Shown: piece by piece, positions 21,906 to 33,523 of the stretch
How positions within the stretch are numbered: the stretch's first letter is position 1
Layout: each line of letters begins with the position of its first letter
Origin: Tubiluchus corallicola
Taxonomy: Eukaryota > Priapulida > Priapulimorpha > Priapulimorphida > Tubiluchidae
NCBI GenBank assembly: GCA_030141605.1
Contig: JAQGDQ010000295.1
Coordinates: 250,001 to 290,333, forward strand
Length of the DNA stretch: 40,333 bases
Reading direction: 5' to 3'
Program-made: the position numbers and the translations under genes
Notes under the pieces: model-generated
What the model saw: the letters and a program-made list of their open reading frames with translations, nothing else
The model's database searches: none
What the model was told of the DNA's origin: nothing

Positions 21906-22310
21906 CTGCTTCAGTTAGCTTCAGTTATTTTGATACAGTTGCATATTTTTCTGTCAACTTTTACCTTGCCGCGCACGTTTGGTCCTGAAATTAAGGTTAG
22001 TGGACATGACACGAATAAGTACGAGCGATTTTTAACTCCACCCTTGTACAGGGCGAGTCTAAACACTCAGCACCCCTACCAGAAATCCTTGATATATTCC
22101 TCAAAAGATCGAATTGACACGCTTACATTACGAAACATTGGCGACTCTGGTGCACGCGGCTCTGGGAAGACGACTTCTGCTCTTCTTGTGACTTTTAGAC
22201 CTCTGCGCTTTTTACCAGAGATTGGCGGCCTTGAATTGGTTTTCTTGCGGAAGTCTGGCAACCAACCTGTGTGTATGAGTAGCTGTTGTAATTCTATTGT
22301 GGGCAGTTGA
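21900..22310 (+). CDS. 136-codon ORF with P-loop-like motif, uncertain
   Basis: This ATG-initiated frame is one of the longest non-repetitive frames outside the LINEs. Around residues 82-95 it reads DSGARGSGKTTSALL, matching the Walker A pattern GxxxxGK(S/T). The first 25 residues are hydrophobic (MILLQLASVILIQLH...). No Walker B or other NTPase motif is visible downstream before the stop. The opposite strand is also open over 22076-22345 (89 codons, with VFPEPRAPESPMF), and GC content is raised in 22100-22330, so the block may be a fragment of a mobile element or structured sequence in which the P-loop is coincidental. No family assigned. Confidence 0.2.
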   Translation: MILLQLASVILIQLHIFLSTFTLPRTFGPEIKVSGHDTNKYERFLTPPLYRASLNTQHPYQKSLIYSSKDRIDTLTLRNIGDSGARGSGKTTSALLVTFRPLRFLPEIGGLELVFLRKSGNQPVCMSSCCNSIVGS

Positions 22311-22573
22311 TATTCGCTGCACACGCGGTGTTCGTCGGTTCCCACAGGTGAACAAATACGTGTCTATCATGTCCCAACACAGTAGTGACTTGTTCTGAAC
22401 ATAATATCTGTGTCTGTCTTATCCTCCTAGTCGTAAGTTTCTGTGCTAAGGTCAGGATTATACGAATTGTTTGCTTTTTTCCACAATTGCTGATTCTTGT
22501 CTCGCTGGGGCGACTCTAGAGGCTGCGCCAGATTTTGCCTCTTTGGATGGCGATGGCTACAAAGGAATGCACA

Positions 22574-22908
<335 letters not shown>

Positions 22909-23210
22909 TGTCTAGTGCGTTCGGACCACTAGAGGCTTAATTATTAATTCACTTCCTTCCTCATTTTTACCTGCTCACCTGCTTATATGTGTATGTGTCC
23001 AACACTTTTAAGGCTATTAAGGTCAACCTCAGAGAACCATCTATCTCCAAAAAAGCGCAAAGAAGCTTTTTATTTATTTATGTTTCTCTGTTTAAAAATT
23101 GCAGAATTAACCTATTCATGATTTGATCCTGAGTTATTTTACATCGACACATTTAGAACTCAACACTATTGTTGTCTTTGTGTATTGTTTTAATATATTG
23201 AATTTTTTGC

Positions 23211-23734
23211 ATTGTATTGTATTGTGTTGTGTTATATTGTATTGTATTGTATTGTATTGTATTGTATTGTATTGTATTGTATTGTATTGTATTGTATTGT
23301 ATTGTATTGTATTGTATTGTATTGTATTGTATTGTATTGTATTGACTGTACTGTACTGTACTGTACTGTACTGTACTGTACTGTACTGTACTGTACTGTA
23401 CTGTACTGTACTGTACTGTACTGTACTGTACTGTACTGTACTGTACTGTACTGTACTGTACTGTACTGTACAGCATAGCATTGCATTGCTATTGTATTGT
23501 ACTGTGTTGTGTTGTGTTGTATTGTATTGTATTGTATTGTATTGTATTGTATTGTATTGTATTGCATTGCATTGCATTGCATTGTATTGCATTGCATTGC
23601 ATTGCATTGCATTGCATTACATTACATTATACTGTATTATATTGTATGTATTGCATGTATTGTGTTGTATTGTATTGTGTTGTGTTGTGTTGTGTTGTGT
23701 TGTGTTGTATTGCATTGCATTGCATTGCATTGTG
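23211..23734 (+). repeat. Two-phase pentanucleotide array (ATTGT)n / (CTGTA)n
   Basis: ATTGT units run from 23211 to 23344 with a few GTTGT/ATATT variants. An abrupt switch gives 25 perfect CTGTA units (23346-23470). Mixed blocks of ATTGT, GTTGT, ATTGC and ATTAC follow to about 23734. A pentamer gives a five-residue period (YCIVL type) in every frame, and these units form no stop codon on either strand, so long ORFs on both strands are artefacts. Confidence 0.97.
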
Positions 23735-23739
23735 TCAAA

Positions 23740-25230
23740 CAATAAGCGTATTATCTAATATAATAAATCTTCAGGTTGGTGAGATACTTTTTGAATTTTT
23801 TTTAAACAAGTTGTAATTTTTTAGCTAAAAAGAAAAACTATTGTTTATTTTGCTCATCGTTTTTCATCCTATTTTTCTGCATCAGTGGTAAGGCATTCCT
23901 AATGAAGCAGATACTGTTTTTCACAAAGCGACCCTGTCTTTCCTGACAAATTATGTTTTGAGATCAGAGCGGTAATGAGCCCGGGCTTGTTTACATACCA
24001 TTTAGAGCTACTTTAAGCTTTTTTGGAGTTTGTGCAGCTTCCCTGTGGCTGGTGCATTCGTGCTACGTGGTAGTTCGCTTCTTAAATTCAACGAGAATGG
24101 TGGCACTAATGTGCTTGTATAATGCAAACATCGCGTAAAATGTTATATATGTCCGATACTTCCGGTATGACTTCCGCTTTTTAAACGAACTTCCCGCCAG
24201 TGTAGGGTAAGCTGTAAACCTCCGTTGTCGATAACTCATTATGGGGCAAATAATGCGCAATCTAATTTTTTATGGAAAAAATGGATTTACTGACAAACGG
24301 TAAATGGTGTTTAATTGGGACAAATTCATAATTTAATACAGGCCTACGTTAGACTGAAAGAAACTACGAGAGTTTAGCAATGTATGGGGCAGATCCATTT
24401 AGGACGCATATTTGAAGGCCGTATTAGGATAATGGAAAATCGGCCTCCTTACGGTTTGCGCAACAGTGCGTACTATCTTCAGGTAAAATTATAGCCTCCT
24501 ATGATGAAACCTATGGCCTGTGTTAGTTTTCAAAAATAAGTATGACAACAACAGCAACAACACTGACAGGATCAAGAACTATCGCAGCTTCGTGCTAAGA
24601 TCCAAAATCTAACAGAAACTATAGTCTTATAAAAACACGTGGAAGATTGAGCACTCAGTTTATCCAAATTGTCCTAAGCAGCAATTATTACTGCTATGTA
24701 CATTTTTCCGGTTACCTTTTAACCAAAAGCGTCATCGTCGTATCATCCCGTAACTTTACTGCAGCTTTTCCTTATTTATCTGTACACACTTTATGCTGAT
24801 TACTGCGCACACTTGTCACCTTCCAGTTACTTGAACTTGCCTGGTACCCTAATTTGGTTGTGCTATTACTACCTGTTACGTCCTTTTCTGGTCGTTCGTT
24901 GTACAAACCCAGCATCATGTCATCCTCTTTTTTGGTATTTGTGTAGTCTAATCACCTGGCACCTTATCTTTCTTGTAATCTGTGTCTATATGGTTCCGGC
25001 CTGTATTTCCTGAACGGTCGTGGTATTCGCCTGTACGCTAGTGATGGTGTTCTTTTACCTGAGCACGACGCTCCCTATAAACCTTAAGCATCTAGTACTT
25101 TCACTATTACTCTTGCTATTGTAATTCTTGCACTGTTCCTAAAATCCTGAATGCTTTTCATCCTCAGTACCTTCGTTTTGTTGTCTCTTAATACTTGGAC
25201 AAATTTTTTCCAATTTTTCTACTTGCATGT
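23740..25230. other. No feature recognised
   Basis: CTTCAGGTAAAAT near 24476, a donor-like word, recurs near 26892. No exon with an acceptor could be paired with either. ORFs of 65-66 codons show no motif. Confidence 0.45.
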
Positions 25231-25236
25231 CTGTTG

Positions 25237-25239
<3 letters not shown>

Positions 25240-25304
<65 letters not shown>

Positions 25305-25363
25305 TGCGTGCGGGTGTGGGTGTGTGGCGAACTCTTGACATGCCTGCTGTAGAATGCATATGC
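25240..25363 (+). repeat. GT/GC microsatellite with conserved 3' flank, copy 2
   Basis: (GT)n, then (GTGC)n, then the same 45-bp flank as at 13484-13536 with a single A/C mismatch (CTTGACATGCC versus CTTGAAATGCC). Confidence 0.75.
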
Positions 25364-25367
25364 TTAC

Positions 25368-25453
25368 CTGAATCCACCCTTGCGCTGCATGATAGCTGAA
25401 TCCACCCCTGCGCCCTACACGGTGCCTGGATCCACCCCCGCGAATACCGATCG
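25368..25453 (+). repeat. Three tandem ~29-bp units, CTG(A/G)ATCCACCC
   Basis: Units start at 25368, 25396 and 25426, each CTGAATCCACCC or CTGGATCCACCC followed by (T/C)(T/C)GCGC- or CGCGA-type sequence. They abut the GT repeat flank, and related words occur at 14.34-14.40 kb. Confidence 0.55.
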
Positions 25454-25454
25454 T

Positions 25455-26005
25455 CGCAACGCTGTCATTTTTGCCGCTTTTTTCTATAACTTGCCACTTA
25501 ACTCTGAAAAATCAACAAGAGAGCCATTACGGGAATTATCTACCTGGCTAAAGAGCCTCGCTTCGTGGTGGTCCCAGACCAGTACCTCGTTTCTTCATTA
25601 TTCCGGCTTTTTTGCCAAAACATCTTGACCGTTTTTATCATTATCCGCTGCAAATGTTTAAGAAAAAAATGCCGAGGTATTTTAGCCAGTTCTTTAAGCG
25701 ATTTTCGGCGCGATTATTTCCTTGTTAGACTTGACTGAACTTGGCGAATTTTATAAATAAGCGCCAGTCATGTGTGAGAGCCGAGCTGTATTTATTTCTC
25801 GCCTATAAAAATATTATCTGTGGTGGAAACCTATCGAATTGTGTTTGTCATGGGAATCTATCAAGGTCTTCAGGGGTCAGAGTCGCATAATTTACGTGTC
25901 TAGGATAATTTTTCTTTTTCTCGTTTCTAACTAAATATCTTCGCAGTAGTCTTGCTGCTATAAATTTATCAATAAATCTAATTTAAAGAACTACACTCAT
26001 CATTG
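25455..26005. other. No feature recognised
   Basis: The open frame continuing to 25628 (residues after STPAN) has no recognised motif. Confidence 0.4.
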
Positions 26006-26007
26006 AC

Positions 26008-26480
26008 CTAAACACACATTTTGTGGCAATTAATGTGCAATATGCTCAGAAAGTATGCTATTTTTATAGTTTTTTATGTTTCAGTCCTGCTTAGCGTCTG
26101 TTTTTTCAAGGTTACGTGATATTCTGCTGAGTGCTCAAAAGTTGACCTTTTAACCATTTGATGAAATTTCAAATTCCATCGCATTTTCCCAAACTGTTTC
26201 AGGATTATTATTTCTAGAACGTGTTAATAAACTAATTAATTATAATAAAGAAGTTATAAATCCTGCTGTTATCGTAATCAAATTCAACTGATGAGTACTT
26301 GGTTATTTAAATCTGCAGTCTTGGAATTAGGGGCAGGAATTTCTGAAGCAGAATGTCACGTGACCTTGTTAAAAATGAAATAGGAAGCCAAACGTGATAG
26401 AAAAAATATACTGACTGTAAAAATAGCATACTTTCTGAACAAATGACACATTTGTTTAACCACAAACACATGTAAACACA
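26008..26480. mobile_element. Foldback/MITE-like element with ~125-bp inverted arms
   Basis: The left arm (26008-26131) and the reverse complement of the right arm (26344-26480) match in order: TTTGTGG, TGTG, TCAGAAAGTATGCTATTTTT (20 of 20), AGT, then AAGGT(T/C)ACGTGA(T/C)ATTCTGCT. Identity is interrupted by small indels. The loop is about 210 bp without coding potential. The structure suggests a non-autonomous DNA transposon or foldback element. I could not define a target-site duplication. Confidence 0.6.
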
Positions 26481-26587
26481 AGATTAAAATCTTAACATAT
26501 CCAGTTAAGGCTGTATGATTGTAACTAGGTTGTGCACGATTATTTGTTCGTTGATTTTTAGTTTCAAATTTTCTGTTTCCTTTTTAG

Positions 26588-26663
26588 CATTTGCGGAGGC
26601 GAGGGGTTATCCAATAGAGAGAGAAAAATATATCGAAGATTTGCATAATTTTCAACCGCTAAG
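26588..26663 (+). CDS. Candidate 76-nt internal coding exon
   Basis: A strong acceptor (TTTTCTGTTTCCTTTTTAG) directly precedes the block, and AAG|GTATGT, a good donor, follows it. Only one of three forward frames is open. It reads FAEARGYPIEREKYIEDL then HNFQPLR, a soluble-protein-like mix of charged and aromatic residues. The exon would enter with two bases of a split codon and leave with two. I do not recognise the family. The GC-richer codon use stands out from the flanks. It begins 108 bp after the foldback element. This is the best splice-bounded candidate in the window, but no partner exon with matching phase is certain. Confidence 0.35.
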
Positions 26664-26669
26664 GTATGT

Positions 26670-27540
26670 ACGAATATATCCGCCCGTTAATATTTATTCA
26701 TAAAAATCTCGTTAAAATAACTTCTTTTGTGAACTACCTAACGATTTTAGCAACCACAAATTACCTATAACGCGCTAGAGAATAATTTTATCAGAGGAAC
26801 AGTTGTATTTCTATAATTAAGCAATGTAAGTTCCAGTGAATGACAACCTGGGAGTGGAAAGCGGGCTAGTGTGAGACTGTCTGAACTTTTGGCTTCAGGT
26901 AAAATATGGTGCATTAAGGAAGAGAGCAACTTCCAGTCGGGTGTGACTTGTTAAGCTCATATTGTGTAGTTTTGTAAAAAGAACTTGCGGGTGCCAAACA
27001 AATCTATTATAGATTATCTATATAGCAATCCGTGTTTGGAAAAAACCTAGTGTGTTTATTCTTTCAAGAAAGACAAGTGTTTGTAGATCTACTTTATTTA
27101 TATTTTTGACTACGTATTCTAAAATTGTGTTTTATAACAGGTCTAGTTCTTATCCAAAAGCACGCAACAGCAAAATATCATTATAACAACAGAAAATTCA
27201 AAATAAGCAAGCAGTTGTTTACTTCGTTTATCTCACAAATTACGGGTATCTATTAGGTAATGCGTTAGTGAGCAAGTTATTGTTGTTATGCTTTGAATTC
27301 TTTGTTGTTTTAACTGTACTCTGCATATGTGTACTTGAGCAGTGACTTTAACAAATGGGACTCTGTGTCATTTAATTGAGTGCCACCAAATCTCCGTAAA
27401 AGTTATGAGTCAAATCTGAGTCATGCAACAGTCGTGCAATTGAAGTAGGATCTTATTTCTCTCGTCTGTAGAAAACTAACCACAGGCACACTCCCAACTC
27501 TCGTACATATCAAAGTCAACCTAGACAGGGCACTCCCTTT
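26670..27540. other. No feature recognised
   Basis: AT-rich DNA between the candidate exon and the small peptide ORF. No promoter element can be supported. Confidence 0.45.
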
Positions 27541-27544
27541 CATA

Positions 27545-27691
27545 ATGAAGTCGATTGTTCGCTATCTATCTCTGTTGTTCATGATGTCTGTTGTTTGTGT
27601 TCCTATCATCACTGACTCACACGTCAACAAAAGATTAGAGAATGACAGATGCCTCAAGCGGCACTCAAGCCGAACGAAAGAGTTAAATTAA
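27545..27691 (+). CDS. Candidate small secreted peptide precursor, 48 aa
   Basis: An ATG with A at -3 opens a 48-codon frame. Residues 1-6 (MKSIVR) are basic. Residues 7-22 (YLSLLFMMSVVCVPII) are a hydrophobic core, a typical signal-peptide layout with possible cleavage near TDS or SHV. The remainder is hydrophilic and contains two dibasic sites (NKR at 28-30, LKR at 37-39) and one cysteine (36), as in short neuropeptide or hormone precursors. No donor splice site interrupts it before the TAA. No family is recognised, and a random short ORF could mimic this, but hydrophobic core plus dibasic sites is more than most chance frames show. Confidence 0.35.
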   Translation: MKSIVRYLSLLFMMSVVCVPIITDSHVNKRLENDRCLKRHSSRTKELN

Positions 27692-27699
27692 CCGGCTCC

Positions 27700-29715
27700 T
27701 CGCACTTTATCTAAACATTGACCGATGGTCAGTGCGTTGGACATTATTCAGGAGATTTGGATGGACATTCTCTAGGAAGCCTATGATAATAATGAGGTAA
27801 TGGTCAGTGGGCAGTCCAGATTGATAAGTAGTCATTAATACTAGTTAGAAATAAGTTACTGACAAAACTGCTTTCTCTTTTACATATTACATATGTTTAC
27901 ATATTAACATTTTCATGACCTTTCTTGGTGTACTACAAGGAGCAACTTTTCGACCATTCTTATTCATGGTTTACCGCCTTCTAAACTTAAAGCTTCAAAT
28001 TCATAGCTACATTATATACAATGAAAACGTTTACTGAGCGTTTTGGATAAAATAGTGAGATTCTAATTGAAATAAAGTAGACAGCGTGTGAAGTATATCT
28101 TGTTGGTTTTATTGCTATCTATTTGATCTTGACAAGAGAAATATTAATTTCTGAAATGCACGCCTTGTATACGGTTCATGCATTGACACTAAAACACTAT
28201 TTTTGCACAACATCTGCAATAAGAAACATATTTACCATCAGGTAACTGTCAATACCTCGTATAAATTAGTATTAAAATAAACAATAATTAAAAATGTATT
28301 ATTCCTAGTTTCCTATTAAATTGTCGTTGGCAGCAGAGTGGGTTTGTCAAATATAGGCCTATATGGAGTGACCGTTGTTTTTGACCTTTAATAACAGAAA
28401 AAGGTGTGCTGCTTGCCTTTCAACAATGCAGAAAAAGCGATGACTACTTTACATTTCTATAACCTGCAATCACAAATATTTACGTAAAAATATAGTAAGC
28501 AATTCCAGCAGTTTCGTATTATCAGTGTCGTTATTGTGAAATGATATACTTTTTAGGTTAAATTTGAAATGATTTTTTTAAATGCTATTTTTATCTAAAG
28601 TAATAAAGCAAGATCATCGGTTAATGTCATTAACAGAGTTTGTCTGTGTGGTTTAATTTATTTACTAATTTTTAACTTATGATGGACATCCCAATAGACA
28701 CAGTATAGTTACTGTTGTTTGGCTGAGACAGCTGACCAAAGATATACCGCCCCTGTTTCTTATATGAAAGTCGCTATCAATCTGGTACATATGAATGGCA
28801 TTTTTTGTGACGTGGTAGACCCACATAGAAGGAATTCAGTACCTTTTAGTCCACAAAATATACAGCAAATTTAAATTTGACATTATTTCGCAAGCAATGT
28901 TACTGTGTCTGAATTATGAAAGCAAGTAGATTGGCAAAAGGGGCACGGAAATGTCCAAAATGAAGAAATGAAAAGCGCAAATTTCCAATTTAATTGTACG
29001 AAATGTCTTCCAGGTGAAAGAAGAGGAACAAAAAAAAGCACAAAGATTACTAAAATTCTATTTTTTTATTTGATAATGATGTGGTACAGTAATCTTTTGT
29101 CATACTTTTTTTACCTTTTTCATTATTGCTTTGTTATTTATATCAAGTAATAAATTCACATTTTCATCATTCAAGTAATTATTAACATTTACCATTTTCA
29201 TGTTGTTGTACTGTATTGATTTAAAATTTTAAACATTAGCATTCAACAATCTGCATTACTTCAGTAACCGCCGTGCAAGGCTTTCTGAAAAATTTAACGC
29301 TCTGTTTAAAAAAAGTAGACGCGGACGACGTTTGTCAGCCTAGCATTTTTAACTCTTCCTACACGGGTCTTATTTACTGTATCTGTATTTCGATGAACTT
29401 GTAAAGTCAACATACCATGTAGCCCAATGAGGAACGGAACAACATTTGGCTTTGTATGCTTGATTCGGGGTTAGATACACAAACATCTTTCTGTACTGTC
29501 GCGTTGCATGCTGCAACAATAGGCGTGCTAATCCGGGTATAATCAAATATAATATTTGTCAGATTTTAACAAGACGTATAGGGGAAATTATACGTAATCT
29601 CTGGCATTAGACGCCCATATATGTGTGCTCGCTTGTCTGAGTTGTCGTGTTTGACTCTAAATTACTATTGAATTTAAAAGTAAAATCATCTTGTTAGCGC
29701 GTTTCTTTTCTAAAT
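27700..29715. other. Long stretch without a supportable gene
   Basis: AT-rich DNA. A perfect palindrome ATATAGGCCTATAT lies near 28349-28362. A 60-codon frame at 28968-29150 has no motif. Confidence 0.45.
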
Positions 29716-29723
29716 CCTTGCAG

Positions 29724-29777
29724 GGGATTAGAGAAAATGGCGCTGAGCGAAAAACAAATATGTCAAAATTTGAAATG
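29724..29777 (+). other. Weak candidate 54-nt exon
   Basis: Acceptor-like TTCTTTTCTAAATCCTTGCAG precedes the block; the only donor is ATG|GTTTGT, a poor match. Two frames are open (GIRENGAERKTNMSKFEM or LEKMALSEKQICQNLK). The second would be phase-compatible with the exon ending at 26663, but the donor is weak. Confidence 0.15.
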
Positions 29778-30190
29778 GTTTGTGTGCTCAACATTAGCTG
29801 CTGTAGATACAGTATGATGTGCTGGGTACAGTGTAGAAGTCATTCGGTTTTTCGGAGAACTAGCTGAATTCGAAATTAACTAGAAAAATTGATACCAACA
29901 CAGGTTTTTAATTAAAATTAACATTGGTATAACAAAAAGCATGGTTATTTCTTGATTGCTAGTTCTGACAGCATGCTAAAAGTTTTTTTTTAATTCACCT
30001 TATTCCGCCTGAATCACTCAAGTGGTTTTCTCGAAACATTACGAACTCTTGTTGTCTCTACAAATTTCGTTATACTTATATAAACTTGAGTCTGAAGAAA
30101 ATATTAACCTATTAAAGTTTCGTGTGAACCTATCACAGCCATTTTGAGCTAATTGTAAAACGGTTTTTGTAAAAAGTAAATTTGCGAGCT

Positions 30191-30355
<165 letters not shown>

Positions 30356-30359
30356 ATCT

Positions 30360-32055
30360 GTGAGGAGAAAGAGAATGGGAGAGCACATATATAGCCACGT
30401 GATTAGTGTAGAAGCTTTGTGACTTATTTTGACCCAGATTACTCCCCGGCTATGGCAACAAATGAACTACGTAACGTTTGCTTTTCTTGATGCGCTCCTA
30501 AGGTCGCTCTTTAATACCCTGGATATCAGTGGCGTGGAAGCGCTCTCATTTGAAATCTTGAATATTGACATTGCACATCATTCTTTATTCAATTCGAGTG
30601 TTGATGGATCACTGCGTTATCAGTTGAATTCTTAGCTGTTTCCAAGAAAGATTAAAAAAATGACGGGGTCTGCGAGAGTTGAAAAATTCTGAATTGAATT
30701 GAATTTGATTAATTTTTTCTATGCGATCAAAGTACACATTAAGTCAGTAGACATGTACAGGCATTTGCAAAAATAATGGTATTTACTGACAGACGATGGG
30801 CAACAATAACAGTTAAAATGCGCCGAACTTTAGACTACAAGTATTAGAAACAATTGTTCTACAAAGTTGAAATTTTACTGCATGATGTTACAATTTATAG
30901 AGCCGTTTGAATCGGGGGAACTAAAGACAAAAATTATTGTGACCAAAAACTGTGTCAGCTGTTGGAAGAAATGCCTTCGTCTAGTTTGCATTGAAAATGG
31001 TGGACAATAGTAGCCTTTTTTTAACAATCGTGACACAAAATATTTTCCGGCATTTATTTTTTGACTTATTGATTTAAAACTTCTGTATCTTTGGACAAAA
31101 TCCAAGTGAATGAGTTAAAATTTCTACTGTTTATACATAAACGTCTGTAACATCAGTGTGGTAATTTTCAAGCGATACCGTTATTTCCTTCTTATTTCAC
31201 CGTCACCAAAATTTTTGCGCCACCTGATATATGAATAGCCTTAATTGGTCTTTTGTTAATTAGACACTGTATCCTTCACTTGTTGTACATACACGAATTT
31301 TCTCTGTTATATTTGAATAACCTGGTTGACCTTACGTGATGACAACTTAGAAAAGGTTTCTCTATTGCTGATTAGACCCTACTATCTGTTACTGTGTGTA
31401 TGACGCAGCACTAACTTCAGGAAAACTGTGATCAAGTTTTACCACGCATCCTTGGTCCAAACTGGCGACGCATGCTGATATCCGTTCATTGTCCGCTGAA
31501 TGAGTCAAAGACCACACCTAGACTTGCCTAACACCACCGCCTGGACTACTGATCAGTGGGTAGCTTGACCATAACGACCAGCGGTCAGTTTTCAAAGCTA
31601 AGGTGGCTTATTATTGGGATTCTAAGCTGTGAAGTGTTTTGATTCGTGCACCCTATGCATTAACACTTTGCCTATGGTGTCCATGAAGCTAATATTCAAA
31701 CTTTATGTAGCTAATTGAAACATTGGCCCTATTCAGAGACGTCAGGTATTGAGTTTGAGCAACCTGAATTTCTGACACTTCATTGAACTAAGCTTACACA
31801 TACCATATTTTTGTATAAGTCTGCGCAGATCTATGAGTAATTTTGAGTCTGTTTTTAGACAGATTTTTCAAATTCTTGATAGCAAAAACGTCAGCAGTTT
31901 GCTAAATATTTTTTATCACTTTTTGTTAAAAACTAAAAAATATATATAAAGATAATAAATAAGGAAGTTGGCTTTATTACATGAAGATGACTGCTAGTAT
32001 GCAATGGAAACTTAGTGATTCTTTGATAAAAAAGATAAAAAAATTCGTTTATTTT
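30360..32055. other. No gene recognised
   Basis: A short (TGAAT)n-like run (CTGAATTGAATTGAATTTG) at about 30690-30708 resembles a LINE tail, but no coding remnant precedes it. The ORFs at 30.43-30.64 and 30.88-31.11 kb have no motif. Confidence 0.4.
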
Positions 32056-32059
32056 GTGG

Positions 32060-32241
32060 AATTTTTATCCGTGACTGGCAATAAAGTCACACCAAAAAGT
32101 CACGGGAAAAAGTCACAGTTTTGTCCAGAAAAGTCACAATTAAGTTTGGCTGGGGTTAGAGGCAAGGTTTGGTTATTTCTTTTTTCCTGCGCCCTTTTTC
32201 CTGCGACTTTTTCTGTGACTTTTTACCTGGATTCTTATGGC
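32060..32241 (+). repeat. GTCAC-rich dispersed repeat, copy 2
   Basis: It shows the same ordered words as copy 1 (320-662): GTGACTGGCAATAAAGTCAC, three more AAAGTCAC-type units, GGGGTTAG, GGTTATTTCT, then TTTTCCTGCGACTTTTTCTG and ACCTGGATT. It lacks the nested foldback. The AAAGTCAC units on the left and GTGACTTTTT on the right form inverted ends. Confidence 0.6.
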
Positions 32242-32249
32242 ATTAAATT

Positions 32250-33095
32250 GTACCCTTAGGGTACTTTGTGGTAAGCTACTGGTTGCGTGAACTGGGCATG
32301 AACGAAACCTTCTAAATTAACTAACCTACACCCGTTAGCGAAGATAATTGTTATTATTGAAATTATACTTGCCTGATTATTAATTATTGTTTCCAGCAGT
32401 AATAAAGTTTAGTTAGAATGCTATAAAGCCTTCGAGAATCAACCATAGCGCATTTGTATATGTTGCTGGGAGGTTGGAAACAGACAAAACTATTCTGCTG
32501 CACCCTTGTATTTCCAACAATTACCTGTTTTGCTCAGTCTGTAATTTTAAATTCACACCTCCACACATGCCACTCCAAAGTGAGTTGAACACAGTAATTT
32601 TCTCGGGTGGACATCTCTTTATATCCATCAACGCCACGTGTTGAATGTGTAATTTCTGTTGGCAAAATATTACAGTGTGTCCTGACGGCGTTAGTTAATT
32701 ATTTAATTAGCAAACAATTCGTAAATTTCAGTAGTATTTCGGGTTGTAATTATTGCGTGGATTGTGTTGTGTTCAGTCTATCTTTTGTTCACTTCATTCT
32801 GTTACGTGGATAATTACAATAGTCACTGTGCTAATCAGCTTTAGCAACTTAGGAAAGAAGCACAAGATTTCATTTCAAACATTGCATTCTCATCTAAGCT
32901 ATCAAATTAATCAAATCATGTCATCATCACTGCTTGATGGTAATAATTAAACAACTATGTATGAATGCTTCCGTGTTGTCATCATTATCATCAACATCCA
33001 GTTATGAGTACAGTTTTTTCCTTCGAGCTACCTATCTGTGAAGTTCTTTACAGGAAAGTTGTTTCCCTGAAAACTACAACCTCCCTTGATTTAGG
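32250..33095. other. No feature recognised
   Basis: AT-rich DNA; ORFs of 65-68 codons without motifs. Confidence 0.45.
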
Positions 33096-33098
33096 AAG

Positions 33099-33204
33099 AA
33101 TACCAACATATCAGCTTTCTATTGCTAGCAAATATATTATATAAATTAGAATGTCAACATATCAACTTTCTATTACTAGCAAATAGAGTGTATGAATTCA
33201 TCTT
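33099..33204 (+). repeat. 51-bp tandem duplication, 2 copies
   Basis: CAACATATCAGCTTTCTATT followed by GCTAGCAAATA (from about 33104) recurs from about 33155 as CAACATATCAACTTTCTATT followed by ACTAGCAAATA. Confidence 0.8.
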
Positions 33205-33523
33205 CTTGCTGTAGCTCTTGTTATTGAGAGACCAGTGACCTTGTCTGGGGTGGCTTAAAAATCAACAATTCTCGACTATGGTCAAGTAACATCATCATCT
33301 ATATTTCTGTTATTAAACATCTAAAGCTAGTAAACATCAACATCAAGATTATACACTCAACTTCAAAGATGTCACTAAACTTAAAACTGGAGTCCTCGAA
33401 TTCTGTCTGAAGCTGGAATTGCCCGAAAGCATTTGAGTCAACACCGTGGTGCAGGCATGGACATACCACGCTAATGATCTTGTACAACACACAGGAAAGG
33501 GTCGAATTTTACTGCTCGATTGA

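Noticed and set aside
23123-23816. 211-codon and other Tyr/Cys/Val-rich ORFs
   Set aside because: A stop-free pentanucleotide repeat reads open in every frame on both strands.
24813-25013. Hydrophobic 66-codon ORF as a membrane protein
   Set aside because: T-rich sequence yields Leu/Phe/Val/Tyr-rich frames by composition alone. No topology signal or homology was seen.
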